From NCBI GenBank assembly GCA_946480085.1, contig CAMLHZ010000004.1:62001-126000 (forward strand): a DNA stretch of 64,000 nt, given 5' to 3'. This stretch comes from an uncultured Flavobacteriales bacterium. GTDB lineage: Bacteria; Bacteroidota; Bacteroidia; Flavobacteriales; Crocinitomicaceae. This document shows, one piece after another, positions 27,312 through 36,325 of this stretch. The stretch's first letter is position 1; every line of letters starts with the position of its first letter. Position numbers and translations under genes: made by a program. The notes beneath the pieces are model-generated. The model searched no databases. It was not told where the DNA came from and saw only the letters and a program-made list of their open reading frames with translations.

Positions 27312-28772
27312 TTAGTACTTCACAAACACATTTTTCGGCTCCGTAAAGAAACGTAGTGCTTCCCAACCACCTTCTCTCCCAACTCCTGAAGCCTTTACTC
27401 CCCCAAACGGTGTTCTTAGATCACGAACCAACCATGAGTTTAACCAAATGATCCCAGCATGTACTTCATCCGCCATTCTGTGCGCCTTCTGAAGATTAGA
27501 TGTCCAAATTGTAGCACTTAAACCGTAGTTTGTACTATTTGCCATCATCAATACTTCTTCTTCCGTTTTGAAAGGAGTTAACGTAACCACAGGACCAAAA
27601 ATCTCTTCCTGATTTGTTCTACAGTCGTATGCCAAGCCTTCAATTACTGTTGGTTCAATGTAAAAACCTTCGTTATATGGTGCATCAAGAATTACTCTAT
27701 TTCCACCTGTAAGAACCGTTCCGCCTTCTTCCTTAGACAATTGAACATAAGAAAGTACTTTCTCCATATGCGGTTTAGAAACAACTGCACCCATTTTTGC
27801 CTTCGGATCTGAAGGATGAGAAACTGTCAGTTGTTTTACGCGTTCAACAAAAGCTGTTTTGAACTTATCGTAAATACTTTCTTCAATAAAAATGCGAGAT
27901 CCACACAAACAAATTTGTCCCTGATTCGCAAACGAAGAACGAATGGTTGTTTTGATCATTTCATCAAAATCACAATCAGCGAAAATAATATTTGGGTTTT
28001 TACCACCCAGTTCCAAAGACAATTTCTTGAACATTGGAGCAGCAGTTTGAGCAATATATTCTCCGGTTTTTGTCCCACCGGTAAATGAAATTGCTTTAAT
28101 TTTCGGATGTTTCACAATAGCATCACCAGCGTTTTGACCATTTCCATGAACGATATTCAAAACACCATCTGGCATTCCACTTTCCTTTACTACTTCACTC
28201 AACAAATAAGCTGTATAAGGCGTGATTTCCGAAGGTTTTGCAACAACGCAATTCCCACTAGCCAAAGCCGGGGCAATTTTCCATGAGAACAAGTACAGAG
28301 GTAAGTTCCATGGCGAAATACAACCCACAACACCAATTGGTTTACGTGTTGTGTAATTTACACCCTGACCTTCCATGTAATGTGATTCGGCAGCGAAATG
28401 TTCAATTGCCGTTGCGAAAAAATGAAAGTTGGAGACTGCTCGTGGAATATCTACATGTCCCGCCAAAGTCAACGGTTTTCCATTGTCTCTTGATTCTGCG
28501 GCAACAAATTCTTCCATTCTCGCTTCAATACCTGATGCAATGTTCTGAAGAATTTTTCCACGTTCTTCACCAGTCATTTTAGACCAAATTGGAAACGCTT
28601 TCTCTGCCGCAACAACAGCGCGTTCAACATCTTCCGAAGTTGAGTCTGGAATTTGAGCATAAACTTTTCCAGTTGCTGGTTCAACGTTATCTAAATATTG
28701 ACCTTTAACCGGATCAGAAAAAGAACCATCGATGAAGTTTTGTAAGCGAATCATACTTTCGTTTTGAGACAT
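27312..28772 (-). CDS. Aldehyde dehydrogenase (NAD-dependent)
   Basis: 486 residues counted from the ATG at 28772, close to the family's usual 480-500. Catalytic residues are Cys288 in GQICLCGSR and Glu254 in LELGGKN. The NAD-binding FTGGTKTGE and SPWNLPL segments are also seen, and so are the EEIFGPV and PFGGVKASGVGREGG motifs near the C-terminus. The closest well-known relatives by motif are the 2-hydroxymuconic/aminomuconic semialdehyde dehydrogenases, but the substrate is not certain. Start choice is open: a TATCTTTG box touches the ATG at 28772, so translation may start at the ATG at 28754 (MIRLQNFIDG), which is a typical N-terminus for this family. Confidence 0.92.
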   Translation of the reverse strand: MSQNESMIRLQNFIDGSFSDPVKGQYLDNVEPATGKVYAQIPDSTSEDVERAVVAAEKAFPIWSKMTGEERGKILQNIASGIEARMEEFVAAESRDNGKPLTLAGHVDIPRAVSNFHFFATAIEHFAAESHYMEGQGVNYTTRKPIGVVGCISPWNLPLYLFSWKIAPALASGNCVVAKPSEITPYTAYLLSEVVKESGMPDGVLNIVHGNGQNAGDAIVKHPKIKAISFTGGTKTGEYIAQTAAPMFKKLSLELGGKNPNIIFADCDFDEMIKTTIRSSFANQGQICLCGSRIFIEESIYDKFKTAFVERVKQLTVSHPSDPKAKMGAVVSKPHMEKVLSYVQLSKEEGGTVLTGGNRVILDAPYNEGFYIEPTVIEGLAYDCRTNQEEIFGPVVTLTPFKTEEEVLMMANSTNYGLSATIWTSNLQKAHRMADEVHAGIIWLNSWLVRDLRTPFGGVKASGVGREGGWEALRFFTEPKNVFVKY

Positions 28773-28780
28773 CAAAGATA
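28773..28780 (-). promoter_or_regulatory. Candidate -7 box (TATCTTTG) of the aldehyde dehydrogenase gene
   Basis: On the minus strand TATCTTTG directly abuts the ATG at 28772. If it is used, the first transcribed base would fall within the annotated start region, favouring the ATG at 28754. Confidence 0.4.
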
Positions 28781-28830
28781 CTTAATCCATTAGAAAATTC
28801 GTGTATTCCGTACTTTGAAAACTTCAAAGC

Positions 28831-28854
28831 AAAGACGCGATGCATCGCGTCTTT
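28831..28854. repeat. 24-base perfect palindrome (AAAGACGCGATG / CATCGCGTCTTT)
   Basis: Two perfectly complementary 12-base halves with no loop, GC-rich in the centre (GACGCGATGCATCGCGTC), in the 97-base gap between the OmpA-domain gene end and the aldehyde dehydrogenase start. No T-run on either side, so a terminator role is doubtful. Similar GACGCGATGCATCGCGTC elements are known to me as dispersed palindromes in Bacteroidota. Confidence 0.7.
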
Positions 28855-28869
28855 ACAAACTTCTCTTTT

Positions 28870-30474
28870 CTAATAAAACCGAAACTGCAACCCCACACGA
28901 ACACTCAAAATCTCACTTTGAGCTTTATTCAAATAATCAAAGCCAACACCTGCCTGAATAAATGCGCGATCAAAACCAATTCCATTGGTTCGGTTCCAAA
29001 AGGAAATTCCAAGGTGAAATTCGTTCAGAAAGCTATTTTCATTTTCATGAAACAAACCAGTGAAACTTGTTCCTACGTATGAGCTCAAAATTCGATGTTC
29101 TTCATTCACAACAACTGGGTTTGAGCTTAAACGATATTCAGGAAAAGTAGAATAGGCAAAAAAATGATAATCGGCCTGGATTGAACCCAAAACACGGTTT
29201 TTTGAGGTATAGCCTACATTCGCCTGAAGAAATAAATTACCAAATGGAACCTGAAAATAACATGAAACAGCTCCTTCGTCTCGCACTAAATGTCGATACG
29301 AAAACTCTGCTCCTACTGAAAAATCAAATCCGCCAAATCGCTCAAACAAGCATGGCCCGCGACGGAGTGTATCTACAGCGTTAACTGTATAATCCGGAAT
29401 CGCATTTTCACAATAATATCTATAACTGTACACCTGAAAATCATTGACATTGAACAACTGCATAGGAATTTCAGCGAAATAAAAAGGTGCAGCTTTTCGT
29501 CCAGATTTTGCCATCCAATTGATGGGATAATTGGTTAATGAATCCAGATAATAGGTTCGACCAAGTGAAATGTATTCTTTCGGAATCTTCATCTCTATTC
29601 GTCGTGGCAAAATGCGTTTTTTCACCAACATGTTTTGCATCACCACTTGATTAGGCATGAGTTTAGTTGTCAAACCATATGCACTGATTGGATCGGTTCC
29701 ACAAATCGTACATTCCTGTCTGTTATTGGTGTCAATTGCTTGAAGGGTAACAATTCCATACTTTTCAAAATCCTTCGCTTTCAATGAAGCAATATAACGT
29801 GGATGTTTCCACCACCAGGCACCAGTGGTTTCACTTTCCCACTTCACCAATTTTGGATATCGGTTTCTGGCAGTTAACGAGAAATAACGCTTTGAAGCAT
29901 CTAGCTGGTGAACCTCCATTTCCAGTTTTACATATCGCGTATTACCTTTCATGAAGTAAGAAATGTTTGCTTTAGACATTACTTCAAGGGCATCCACATA
30001 ACAATTGGTATTCACAAACCCATTACTTGGACGTTCTTCTTCTTCGACTGGCGGAACATATGCTTTTGTAAAAAACAGAACCACTTCTACCCTGCGGTGA
30101 TTCTCTAGTTTATTGCTTTCATTATCGGATTCTTCACCCATTGCATTCGTGAAAATGGCAACAGAGTCGTTAATTCCTATCTTGTACAGATAGCTTTTTA
30201 CTGTTTTCACCCTTCGTTCAGAAAGTTTCTGATTCTTGTTTTTCTGACCTGTAGAATCGGCATATCCAATCAAAGCAATGCTATCCACAAACTTTAGATC
30301 ATGTGTAAACACAAAATCGCTTAACTCCGATTTGGAGCTGGCAAACAACTTATGCTCACCGTTGGAATAGAAAATACGCAGCGTATCGTGGGCGTAACTT
30401 TGCTGAGCGCAAAGCATAAAAAAGAAAACTCCCCAAAACGACAGATTTTTCCATTGTTTGGGGAGTAATTTCAT
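28870..30474 (-). CDS. Outer-membrane protein with N-terminal OmpA-like domain
   Basis: 534 residues with a signal peptide (LSFWGVFFFMLCAQQSYA). An OmpA/MotB-like peptidoglycan-binding domain comes first (about 32-135: SIALIGYADSTG, LSERRVKTVKSYL, NRRVEVVLFF-type ending), which is the reverse of the common order. A middle domain of unknown type with a CTICGT pair follows, then a C-terminal region of alternating aromatic strands (VSCYFQVPFGNLFLQANVGY ...) ending in a terminal FRFY, typical of an outer-membrane barrel. It may tie the outer membrane to peptidoglycan; this is an inference. The first codons contain a 10-bp perfect inverted repeat (30428-30437 / 30457-30466). Confidence 0.78.
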   Translation of the reverse strand: MKLLPKQWKNLSFWGVFFFMLCAQQSYAHDTLRIFYSNGEHKLFASSKSELSDFVFTHDLKFVDSIALIGYADSTGQKNKNQKLSERRVKTVKSYLYKIGINDSVAIFTNAMGEESDNESNKLENHRRVEVVLFFTKAYVPPVEEEERPSNGFVNTNCYVDALEVMSKANISYFMKGNTRYVKLEMEVHQLDASKRYFSLTARNRYPKLVKWESETTGAWWWKHPRYIASLKAKDFEKYGIVTLQAIDTNNRQECTICGTDPISAYGLTTKLMPNQVVMQNMLVKKRILPRRIEMKIPKEYISLGRTYYLDSLTNYPINWMAKSGRKAAPFYFAEIPMQLFNVNDFQVYSYRYYCENAIPDYTVNAVDTLRRGPCLFERFGGFDFSVGAEFSYRHLVRDEGAVSCYFQVPFGNLFLQANVGYTSKNRVLGSIQADYHFFAYSTFPEYRLSSNPVVVNEEHRILSSYVGTSFTGLFHENENSFLNEFHLGISFWNRTNGIGFDRAFIQAGVGFDYLNKAQSEILSVRVGLQFRFY

Positions 30475-30523
30475 ATCAATTCTATTTTTAAGTCTCTTTC
30501 AATTCCTATACGGACTTAAAATG

Positions 30524-30558
30524 GAAAAGTTACCTCAACTCCGTTCGGTAACCTTTTC
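30524..30558 (-). terminator. Probable terminator of the two-component operon
   Basis: GAAAAGTTACC at 30524-30534 pairs with GGTAACCTTTTC at 30547-30558 (one bulged base). On the minus strand it lies 32 bases after the response-regulator stop and is followed by a broken T-run. Confidence 0.5.
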
Positions 30559-30590
30559 TCTCAATAACAGGGTTCACCTGAGGCGGAAGG

Positions 30591-31283
30591 TTAATGAACG
30601 ATTAGCTTAAATCCTTTTCCGTGAATATTCAAGATTTCAATGCGTTCATCCTCTTTCAATAACTTTCTAAGCTTTGCGATGTAAACGTCCATTGAACGGC
30701 CATTAAAGTAATTATCATCACCCCAAATTGCGCGAAGAGCAGCTTGACGATCTAACACATCGTTTCTATTCTTACAAAGCAAATGCAAGAGTTGACCTTC
30801 TTTGGTTGTCAATTTTTTATCTTCCGATTGCAAATGTAGTACACGAGAAACCGGATCGTATTTGATATTTCCAATTTCGTGCATTTCATCATCTTCACTT
30901 ATTTCATCAGCAGAAGAACGTCTGAAAATAGCATTCATACGCGCCAAAAGCTCTTCCATTGCGAAAGGTTTTGTCAAATAATCATCTGCTCCAGCTTCAA
31001 AACCTTCCAGTTTATCTTCCTTCATGCTCTTTGCAGTAAGGAATAAAATCGGCACTTTAGGATCAACCAAACGCACCTCTTTGGCAAGTGTAATACCATC
31101 CATTTCCGGCATCATCACATCGAAAATGCAAAAATCAAAATGACCATCGTTAAACTTCTCATAGGCATGTTTTCCATTACGTGCCAACTCCACTGTAAAT
31201 CCTTTACTCTTCAGAAATTGCTGAAGCAATAACCCTAAGTTATCATCATCTTCAGCTAACAATATGGTTTTTTGTTTACTCAT
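30591..31283 (-). CDS. OmpR/PhoB-type response regulator
   Basis: 230 residues: a receiver domain (5-118) with EDDD at 11-14, phospho-acceptor Asp55 in IFDVMMPEMDG and the lysine in DDYLTKPF. A winged-helix DNA-binding domain follows (about 135-228: KEGQLLHLLCKNRNDVL, the SMDVYIAKLRKLL recognition helix and HGKGFKL wing). It is encoded four bases after the histidine kinase gene and should be its partner. The pair resembles the RprXY type of Bacteroidota, but the target genes cannot be read here. Confidence 0.93.
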   Translation of the reverse strand: MSKQKTILLAEDDDNLGLLLQQFLKSKGFTVELARNGKHAYEKFNDGHFDFCIFDVMMPEMDGITLAKEVRLVDPKVPILFLTAKSMKEDKLEGFEAGADDYLTKPFAMEELLARMNAIFRRSSADEISEDDEMHEIGNIKYDPVSRVLHLQSEDKKLTTKEGQLLHLLCKNRNDVLDRQAALRAIWGDDNYFNGRSMDVYIAKLRKLLKEDERIEILNIHGKGFKLIVH

Positions 31284-31287
31284 AATC

Positions 31288-32904
31288 CTATCGATTTATC
31301 GTGATACTAAATTCTGACCCTTCATTCACCTGACTCTTCACTGAAATGTTCCAACCAAACTGGTCTGCAATGGCTTTAACATAGCTCAATCCAAGACCAA
31401 ATCCTTTTACATTGTGAACATTCCCTGTCGGAACTCGGTACAATTTATCAAATATTTTTTGAATATATTCTCGTTTTATTCCAATTCCTTTATCAATCAC
31501 CGCAATTACAATCTGTGTGGTCGTCACTTTCATTCGAACCGTAACATGAATTTCCTCTCTACTGTATTTGATTGCGTTATCGATAAGGTTAGAAATCATA
31601 TTGGTTACATACAAACGGTCGGCAACAACAATAACTTCTTCGTTTGGCAAATCCAAAATTAACTCGCCATCGGCACCAGCAATGCGGAAAGAGGCCGTTT
31701 TTGCAATTTCTCGAATGATCGCAACCAAATCAATATTTTCGTTCCTCACTTTTAGCTCTCCACGTTCAATTACCGCGCTTTGAAGAATGGCTTCAACCAA
31801 TGTTCCCAAACGTTTATTCTCATCACTGATCATTTTAACGAACGGTGCAGTTACTTCTGTTTGCCCCTGCATCATGTCGGGATCTGCCATTGCCTGACAA
31901 GCAAGTGAAATGGTAGAAATTGGTGTTTTAAACTCGTGTGTCATGTTTGAAATGAAATCGGTTTTCAATTCATCCAACTTCTTCTGCGTCACAATGGTTT
32001 TAAACATGAAGGTAATACTCACAATGATCAGGATCATTAATACCAACGAAATGATCAATGGACTTCCCATCGCCTGTAAAATGAACGATTGAGAACTTGG
32101 GAAATACAGGTGAAGTAGAATTTTGTCCTCCAATATCTTATTCGGGAAAAGGGTTACTCCTCCTGCCTTGGTTGTATCAATGTCGTGATCATAATTCTTA
32201 ATCTCGAATTCGAAACGAATGGGCTTATTGTTTTCTTCCGTAATTACAAAAGCGTAATCTGTAGGAAGATTATCAGCCTCCAATTCAGCTTTGATGATCG
32301 AATCAAGTAGTGGAAGATTGATCCGTTTACTTGGCTCTACGTAAGAATTATCGCGAAAAGTCTCCAGCATTTTATCGTTCAGATAAGTCGCTTTTTTCAC
32401 GATCTTATGCATTACGCGTTGGTCGAGATTATATGCTTCTCGGATGGAATCTTCTTCCAATAGAGTAGTTGCTTTTCCGTCAAACATATCACGGATATTG
32501 CGAACATCACGCGCAAGAATTTCTTGTTTTGTTGTTACTCCGGAAACGGAATCGTAAGCATGTCCGGTAACAACCAAATAATTCTGCAGCTGACCTTTAA
32601 TGTAAATGGTTGTATCGTGAATTGAAATGGACTCCTGAACTTCGAATAGGTTTCTAAATTCTTCGCGCAGTACATTTCTGTACTTCATTCGAAGACCTTT
32701 ACTCATCATTGCAACATACTTATCAGCGTCTTCAATGCGCTCATGAACCTGAACAATACGTTCAGTTGTTGTTTTCAATTTGGCCTTAAAATCGTCAGAC
32801 TTTCTGTCGTATAACTGAATGGTTTGATAAATCTGAATTAACAGAAGAGCCAGCATGGCAATCCAAACTGCTGTAATTACAAGATTTATACGAATTTTCC
32901 CCAT
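31288..32904 (-). CDS. Membrane sensor histidine kinase
   Basis: 538 residues. There are two membrane helices, at about 8-27 (LVITAVWIAMLALLLIQIY) and 278-302 (PLIISLVLMILIIVSITFMF), which enclose a periplasmic sensor domain of about 250 residues with coiled-coil character. The kinase core has His323 in NMTHEFKTPIS, the N-box NLIDNAIKYS, and G-boxes (DKGIGIKREYIQKIFDKLYRV, GFGLGLSYVKAIADQFG). No HAMP domain is obvious between the second helix and the H-box. It shares an operon with the OmpR-type regulator. Confidence 0.93.
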   Translation of the reverse strand: MGKIRINLVITAVWIAMLALLLIQIYQTIQLYDRKSDDFKAKLKTTTERIVQVHERIEDADKYVAMMSKGLRMKYRNVLREEFRNLFEVQESISIHDTTIYIKGQLQNYLVVTGHAYDSVSGVTTKQEILARDVRNIRDMFDGKATTLLEEDSIREAYNLDQRVMHKIVKKATYLNDKMLETFRDNSYVEPSKRINLPLLDSIIKAELEADNLPTDYAFVITEENNKPIRFEFEIKNYDHDIDTTKAGGVTLFPNKILEDKILLHLYFPSSQSFILQAMGSPLIISLVLMILIIVSITFMFKTIVTQKKLDELKTDFISNMTHEFKTPISTISLACQAMADPDMMQGQTEVTAPFVKMISDENKRLGTLVEAILQSAVIERGELKVRNENIDLVAIIREIAKTASFRIAGADGELILDLPNEEVIVVADRLYVTNMISNLIDNAIKYSREEIHVTVRMKVTTTQIVIAVIDKGIGIKREYIQKIFDKLYRVPTGNVHNVKGFGLGLSYVKAIADQFGWNISVKSQVNEGSEFSITINR

Positions 32905-33000
32905 TTGTAGTAAACGAATGTAAGTGAAACTACGAAATTCAATGGATAGTTAACGTTTTTTTGCAGGATGAAATTCAGGAATTAAAGCGAAAGATTTGCT
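32905..33000. other. Start of a 527-base region without genes (32905-33431)
   Basis: The whole interval between the kinase start (32904) and the helicase end (33432) holds no supported gene. It is almost filled by two copies of the composite repeat in opposite orientation (33001-33200 and 33250-33427), listed separately. Bases 32905-33000 themselves show no feature beyond the kinase upstream region. Confidence 0.6.
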
Positions 33001-33200
33001 CCTACTTTTTCCACCCGCCTGCGTAGTCGGGCAGGTTGCCGAAAAAGTAGGCAAAAAGTCTAGCTCCATTCCGAGTCGTGAGGAATCTTTTCCAAATCCT
33101 TGTTTTCTTAAAAAAGTGATTGGTTCCGCCATGCTCCACCAAAACGCAAGCGCCTTTTTTGAAAACTACGTCATCAGAAAAGCTTTTACCTCACTTTTAG
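33001..33200 (+). repeat. Composite three-block repeat, copy 1
   Basis: Block 1 is an 11-bp perfect inverted repeat, CCTACTTTTTC (33001-33011) and GAAAAAGTAGG (33041-33051), with a smaller CCTGC/GCAGG pair in its loop, followed by CAAAAAGTCTAG. Block 2 is CAAAACGCAAGCGCCTTT at 33140-33157, 88 bases after the hairpin. Block 3 is CCTCACTTTTAG at 33189-33200, 49 bases after the start of block 2. The same three blocks at nearly the same spacing occur at 45171-45345 and, inverted, at 33250-33427. No coding potential is evident. Confidence 0.75.
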
Positions 33201-33249
33201 GGAATGGAGCGGTTGTAAGTTAGAAGTCCTAAGCTAGAATGTCAACTGC

Positions 33250-33427
33250 AAACAGTGAGGATTAGTAATTAAAGGAATTGACTATCAGTGCACCAAAGGC
33301 GTTTACGTTTGCAATCGACGAAGGAGATTTCACCACTTTGGTAGCAATGGTTCAATTCGTTTAATTACCCGAACGGCTCGCAGTTGACTTGATTTTTTGT
33401 TTACTTTTTCATCAAGGAAAAAGTAAA
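33250..33427 (-). repeat. Composite three-block repeat, copy 2 (inverted)
   Basis: Read on the minus strand: block 1 is the perfect hairpin TTTACTTTTTC / GAAAAAGTAAA (33427-33417 and 33410-33400), followed by CAAAAAATCAAGTC and GCCGTTCGGG. Block 2, CAAACGTAAACGCCTTT at 33311-33295, starts 88 bases after the hairpin and is identical over 17 bases to copy 3. Block 3, CCTCACTGTT, begins at 33260, 51 bases after the start of block 2. With copy 1 it forms an inverted pair beside the helicase gene; its hairpin lies just past that gene's stop. Confidence 0.75.
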
Positions 33428-33431
33428 ATCA

Positions 33432-34763
33432 TTACTTCTTTTTACTTCCACGTTTTTTAGGCTTACCGTATTTCTCCTGCATTGCCTTTTTGTGATCGTA
33501 TCTAACGTTTACTTTTTTGTTCTTATCCTTCTTCTCATGGAAAGCTGGACCAACATCACCTTTCTTAGGAAGTTTCACCAGAACATTCTTCATAGCAACA
33601 ACTGGCTTTTCAATTTCCAGTAATTCATCAACCAATTCTACCTCAGCCGGGATCTCCAATTCTGAAATGGAAATTTGTGTTGTATCCTGAATGATCTTCC
33701 AATTGTCCAATTGATTCTCTGAAACAAATGTAATGGCATGACCATCTAAACCTGCACGACCGGTTCTACCCACTCTATGAATAAAGTTATCAGCTGATTC
33801 CGGTAAGTCGAAGTTGAATACATGCGAAACCTCGCTTACATCAATACCACGTGCAATCAAATCTGTTGCAATCAAAACGCGATAAATGCCTTCCTGAAAG
33901 TGATTTACCGAGTTAAAACGAAAGTTCTGTGATTTATTGGAGTGAATAACTCCAACGTTCACTCCCAATGTTTTTTCCATCTCATCGAACAAGCGGTCTG
34001 CCCAGGCTCTTGATGAAACGAAAACCAACACTTTACTGAAATCTTCACTTGATTCCAAAAGGTGATTCAGTACATTAACTTTCGTAAGGAAATTAGGAAC
34101 ATTATACCATTCTTGCTTGATCTTATCAATTGGAGTTCCAGCTTTTGCTGCTTCTACACGAATGGGATCATTAAAGTTCTTATCGATGAATTTTGCTACT
34201 TGCTCCGAAAGTGTTGCTGAAAACAATTGAGCCTGAAACTTTTCAGGAAGCAATTGCAACAAACGATCCAACTGGAACTGAAATCCTTCACTCAGGGTTT
34301 CATCCACCTCATCAATCACAACGCGCTTGATGTTTTTCAGTTGAAGACTTCCATTTGCGGCCAAATCAACCAAACGTCCGGGAGTTCCAACTACAATATC
34401 CACTCCTTGCAAAATAGTTGCAGCCTGTGTATTAATGTTTGCCCCACCATAAACACCTGTAATGGCAACATTCATGTGCGGAATCAATGTCTCGCATTCT
34501 TCCACTACCTGTGCAACCAATTCCCGGGTTGGGACCACAATCAGAATTTGCGGATGCGGTTCTTTCGAAAACTTCCACAAACAAAGGTTCGGAATCAAGT
34601 AAGCTAAGGTTTTTCCTGTACCGGTTTGCGCCAAACCAAGCACATCTCGTCCAGACATAATTGGAGCAAATGCATTTAACTGAATGGGAGTTGGCTCAGT
34701 ATACCCAAGATCATCCAATGCTTGCAGTATTGGCTTCTTTATGTTTAGTTCGTGAAAAGACAT
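33432..34763 (-). CDS. DEAD-box RNA helicase (DEVD variant)
   Basis: 443 residues with both RecA-like domains: the Q-motif PTPIQLNAF, Walker A AQTGTGKT at 45-52, PTREL, TPGR, motif II DEVD at 151-154 (in place of DEAD), SAT at 182-184, then ARGIDV and HRVGRTGRAG in the second domain. A basic tail of about 60 residues rich in lysine (KKDKNKKVNVRYDHKKAM) likely binds RNA. It should remodel RNA or ribosomal precursors using ATP. A TAACTTTG box lies four bases before the ATG. The inverted composite repeat lies directly after its stop. Confidence 0.93.
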   Translation of the reverse strand: MSFHELNIKKPILQALDDLGYTEPTPIQLNAFAPIMSGRDVLGLAQTGTGKTLAYLIPNLCLWKFSKEPHPQILIVVPTRELVAQVVEECETLIPHMNVAITGVYGGANINTQAATILQGVDIVVGTPGRLVDLAANGSLQLKNIKRVVIDEVDETLSEGFQFQLDRLLQLLPEKFQAQLFSATLSEQVAKFIDKNFNDPIRVEAAKAGTPIDKIKQEWYNVPNFLTKVNVLNHLLESSEDFSKVLVFVSSRAWADRLFDEMEKTLGVNVGVIHSNKSQNFRFNSVNHFQEGIYRVLIATDLIARGIDVSEVSHVFNFDLPESADNFIHRVGRTGRAGLDGHAITFVSENQLDNWKIIQDTTQISISELEIPAEVELVDELLEIEKPVVAMKNVLVKLPKKGDVGPAFHEKKDKNKKVNVRYDHKKAMQEKYGKPKKRGSKKK

Positions 34764-34767
34764 TCGA

Positions 34768-34775
34768 CAAAGTTA
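34768..34775 (-). promoter_or_regulatory. Candidate -7 box (TAACTTTG) of the helicase gene
   Basis: On the minus strand the box ends four bases before the ATG at 34763; a nearly leaderless transcript would result. No -33 element is evident. Confidence 0.4.
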
Positions 34776-34842
34776 CTAATTGCGAATGACGAATTACGAA
34801 ATACATTCAGGTCATTTATAATTAGTAACTGGTAATTTGTAA
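34776..34842. repeat. Degenerate inverted repeat of ATTACGAA-type words
   Basis: TTACTAATTGCGAATGACGAATTACGAA on the left faces TTATAATTAGTAACTGG plus TAATTTGTAATTACC on the right. ACTAATT pairs with AATTAGT, and the AATTACGAA/TTTGTAATT arms also match. It fills the gap between the helicase start and the secreted hydrolase end. Confidence 0.45.
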
Positions 34843-36264
34843 TTACCGTCCGATATATCCTGGCATTCCTGGTTCAATTCGGTCAAAGATCCAATCGTAA
34901 TTGTAAACCATGTGACTATGAATGAACTGTTTGTTGGGCCAATCGGCTGGAAAGAAAAATCGACCACCTTGCGTTGTTGGCAAACTATCCAAACCTTTCA
35001 CACAAACCTGGCAAGCAACACCATCCTGATATTTTAATGCATCGGGTTTCTCCTGATCGAAGTTGGAGCCATATTGCCAAACATGCTGGAATTTTGTCCA
35101 GTCGAAACCATCTATTGCGGCATTTTCGGGGGCAATGATATAACAATTCCCCAGCACCACTTTACCTTCGATGGTTTCCAGAAATCCAAGTGTGTATGCA
35201 TAACCCATGCTGTGACAAACAATGTCGATTGTATCTTTTGTTTCTAAACAGTTCGGACCAGTGCATTTGGAATACAAAAAGGCCAAACCTGCAATTCTTC
35301 CTTTTTCCTTTCTATAATTAAAACCATCTGGATTCGTGTTCTTTTCAGCTCTTCGTAAAGCTTTACGAACACGTTTAGGGTTCCCTGAAAAATACCAGCG
35401 GACAAAGGTTCTGCCAAAGCGCAACCTGCTTTTATGAATGGAAGTGGAAACAGAAAAATTCGCATCCAGAAAGAAAGCTGCATCGGGCTTTGTTCTATCA
35501 ATAAAACGATTATCCAGCTTGTACCAATAGCCATAGCGATCTTTCGTTGAAACGAGATTGTCACTTTTGTCCTTGTCTTTCAGCGGACCGCGATAACCAT
35601 TTACAAAAACCAAACATCGTTTCGCTTTCGCCTGGCAAGGAAATAAGAACATATTCGTAACATCTTCTCCAGTATACGTCAAGACATTTTGATGCGAAAT
35701 GGTTCCATCTGCATTGTGAAACGAATTAACGATGTACTGTCCGAAAGCAGGAGCTACAAAATTCTTGGTTTTCATTACAACCGAATCAGATGAATGGGAA
35801 TAAGTCAAACTTCCATTGCTCCAAATCGAAAAATACAGAACAGGTTTTCGTACATTAAAAACCCATTTGTCATTCTTCAAAATGGCTTGCATACTTCCGT
35901 ATTGCTGCGCAGAATAACGCAAAAGTGGATAGTGTTTCTTTCGGGTTTCACCGTCTTCCTTCACAGTCGTAACAGCGTAATTATGATTTGATTCAGCGAA
36001 ATCGGTCACCAGACGTATCATTTCTGTCTGATTCAGTTTTTTCTTCGGCAGCTTTTTTTTAGGATTATTCACAACATAAACGTTCTGAACACCCGGCTTC
36101 TGAAGCGTTCCGGGAACAATTACTCCATTCGAATCCTCTTCCCAGAAATAGTAGGAAACCAGTCCGCCGGTATTTATAAAAGGCAGGCGGTTACAGGAAT
36201 CTAGCGATTCTTGAGCCGCCAAATTTGTGGCAAAGAACAGGAAGAAGATGAGCGCCGTCTTCAT
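34843..36264 (-). CDS. Exported alpha/beta hydrolase-like protein
   Basis: 473 residues from the ATG at 36264, which gives a signal peptide ([18 protein letters not shown]). The frame runs 12 codons further upstream, but that extension precedes the signal peptide. The central part contains [12 protein letters not shown] (strand and oxyanion loop) and Ser352 in [17 protein letters not shown], a nucleophile-elbow-like CHSMGY. The C-terminal part has a candidate histidine in [14 protein letters not shown]. Several cysteines ([12 protein letters not shown]) fit an exported protein. A lipase/esterase-like activity is inferred; the family has no function I know. Confidence 0.75.
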   Translation of the reverse strand: MKTALIFFLFFATNLAAQESLDSCNRLPFINTGGLVSYYFWEEDSNGVIVPGTLQKPGVQNVYVVNNPKKKLPKKKLNQTEMIRLVTDFAESNHNYAVTTVKEDGETRKKHYPLLRYSAQQYGSMQAILKNDKWVFNVRKPVLYFSIWSNGSLTYSHSSDSVVMKTKNFVAPAFGQYIVNSFHNADGTISHQNVLTYTGEDVTNMFLFPCQAKAKRCLVFVNGYRGPLKDKDKSDNLVSTKDRYGYWYKLDNRFIDRTKPDAAFFLDANFSVSTSIHKSRLRFGRTFVRWYFSGNPKRVRKALRRAEKNTNPDGFNYRKEKGRIAGLAFLYSKCTGPNCLETKDTIDIVCHSMGYAYTLGFLETIEGKVVLGNCYIIAPENAAIDGFDWTKFQHVWQYGSNFDQEKPDALKYQDGVACQVCVKGLDSLPTTQGGRFFFPADWPNKQFIHSHMVYNYDWIFDRIEPGMPGYIGR

Positions 36265-36325
36265 ACTACGAATGTATTCATTTTCAAGTCTACAAATCAA
36301 GTATAGAACGAATTGAGGAATTGTT

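Noticed and set aside
28831..28854. Terminator of the aldehyde dehydrogenase or OmpA-domain gene
   Set aside because: It has no loop and no T-run and lies upstream of the aldehyde dehydrogenase start.
33001..33060. Terminator for the helicase or kinase gene
   Set aside because: The hairpin lies upstream of the kinase start and far beyond the helicase stop, and it recurs as part of a larger repeat elsewhere.
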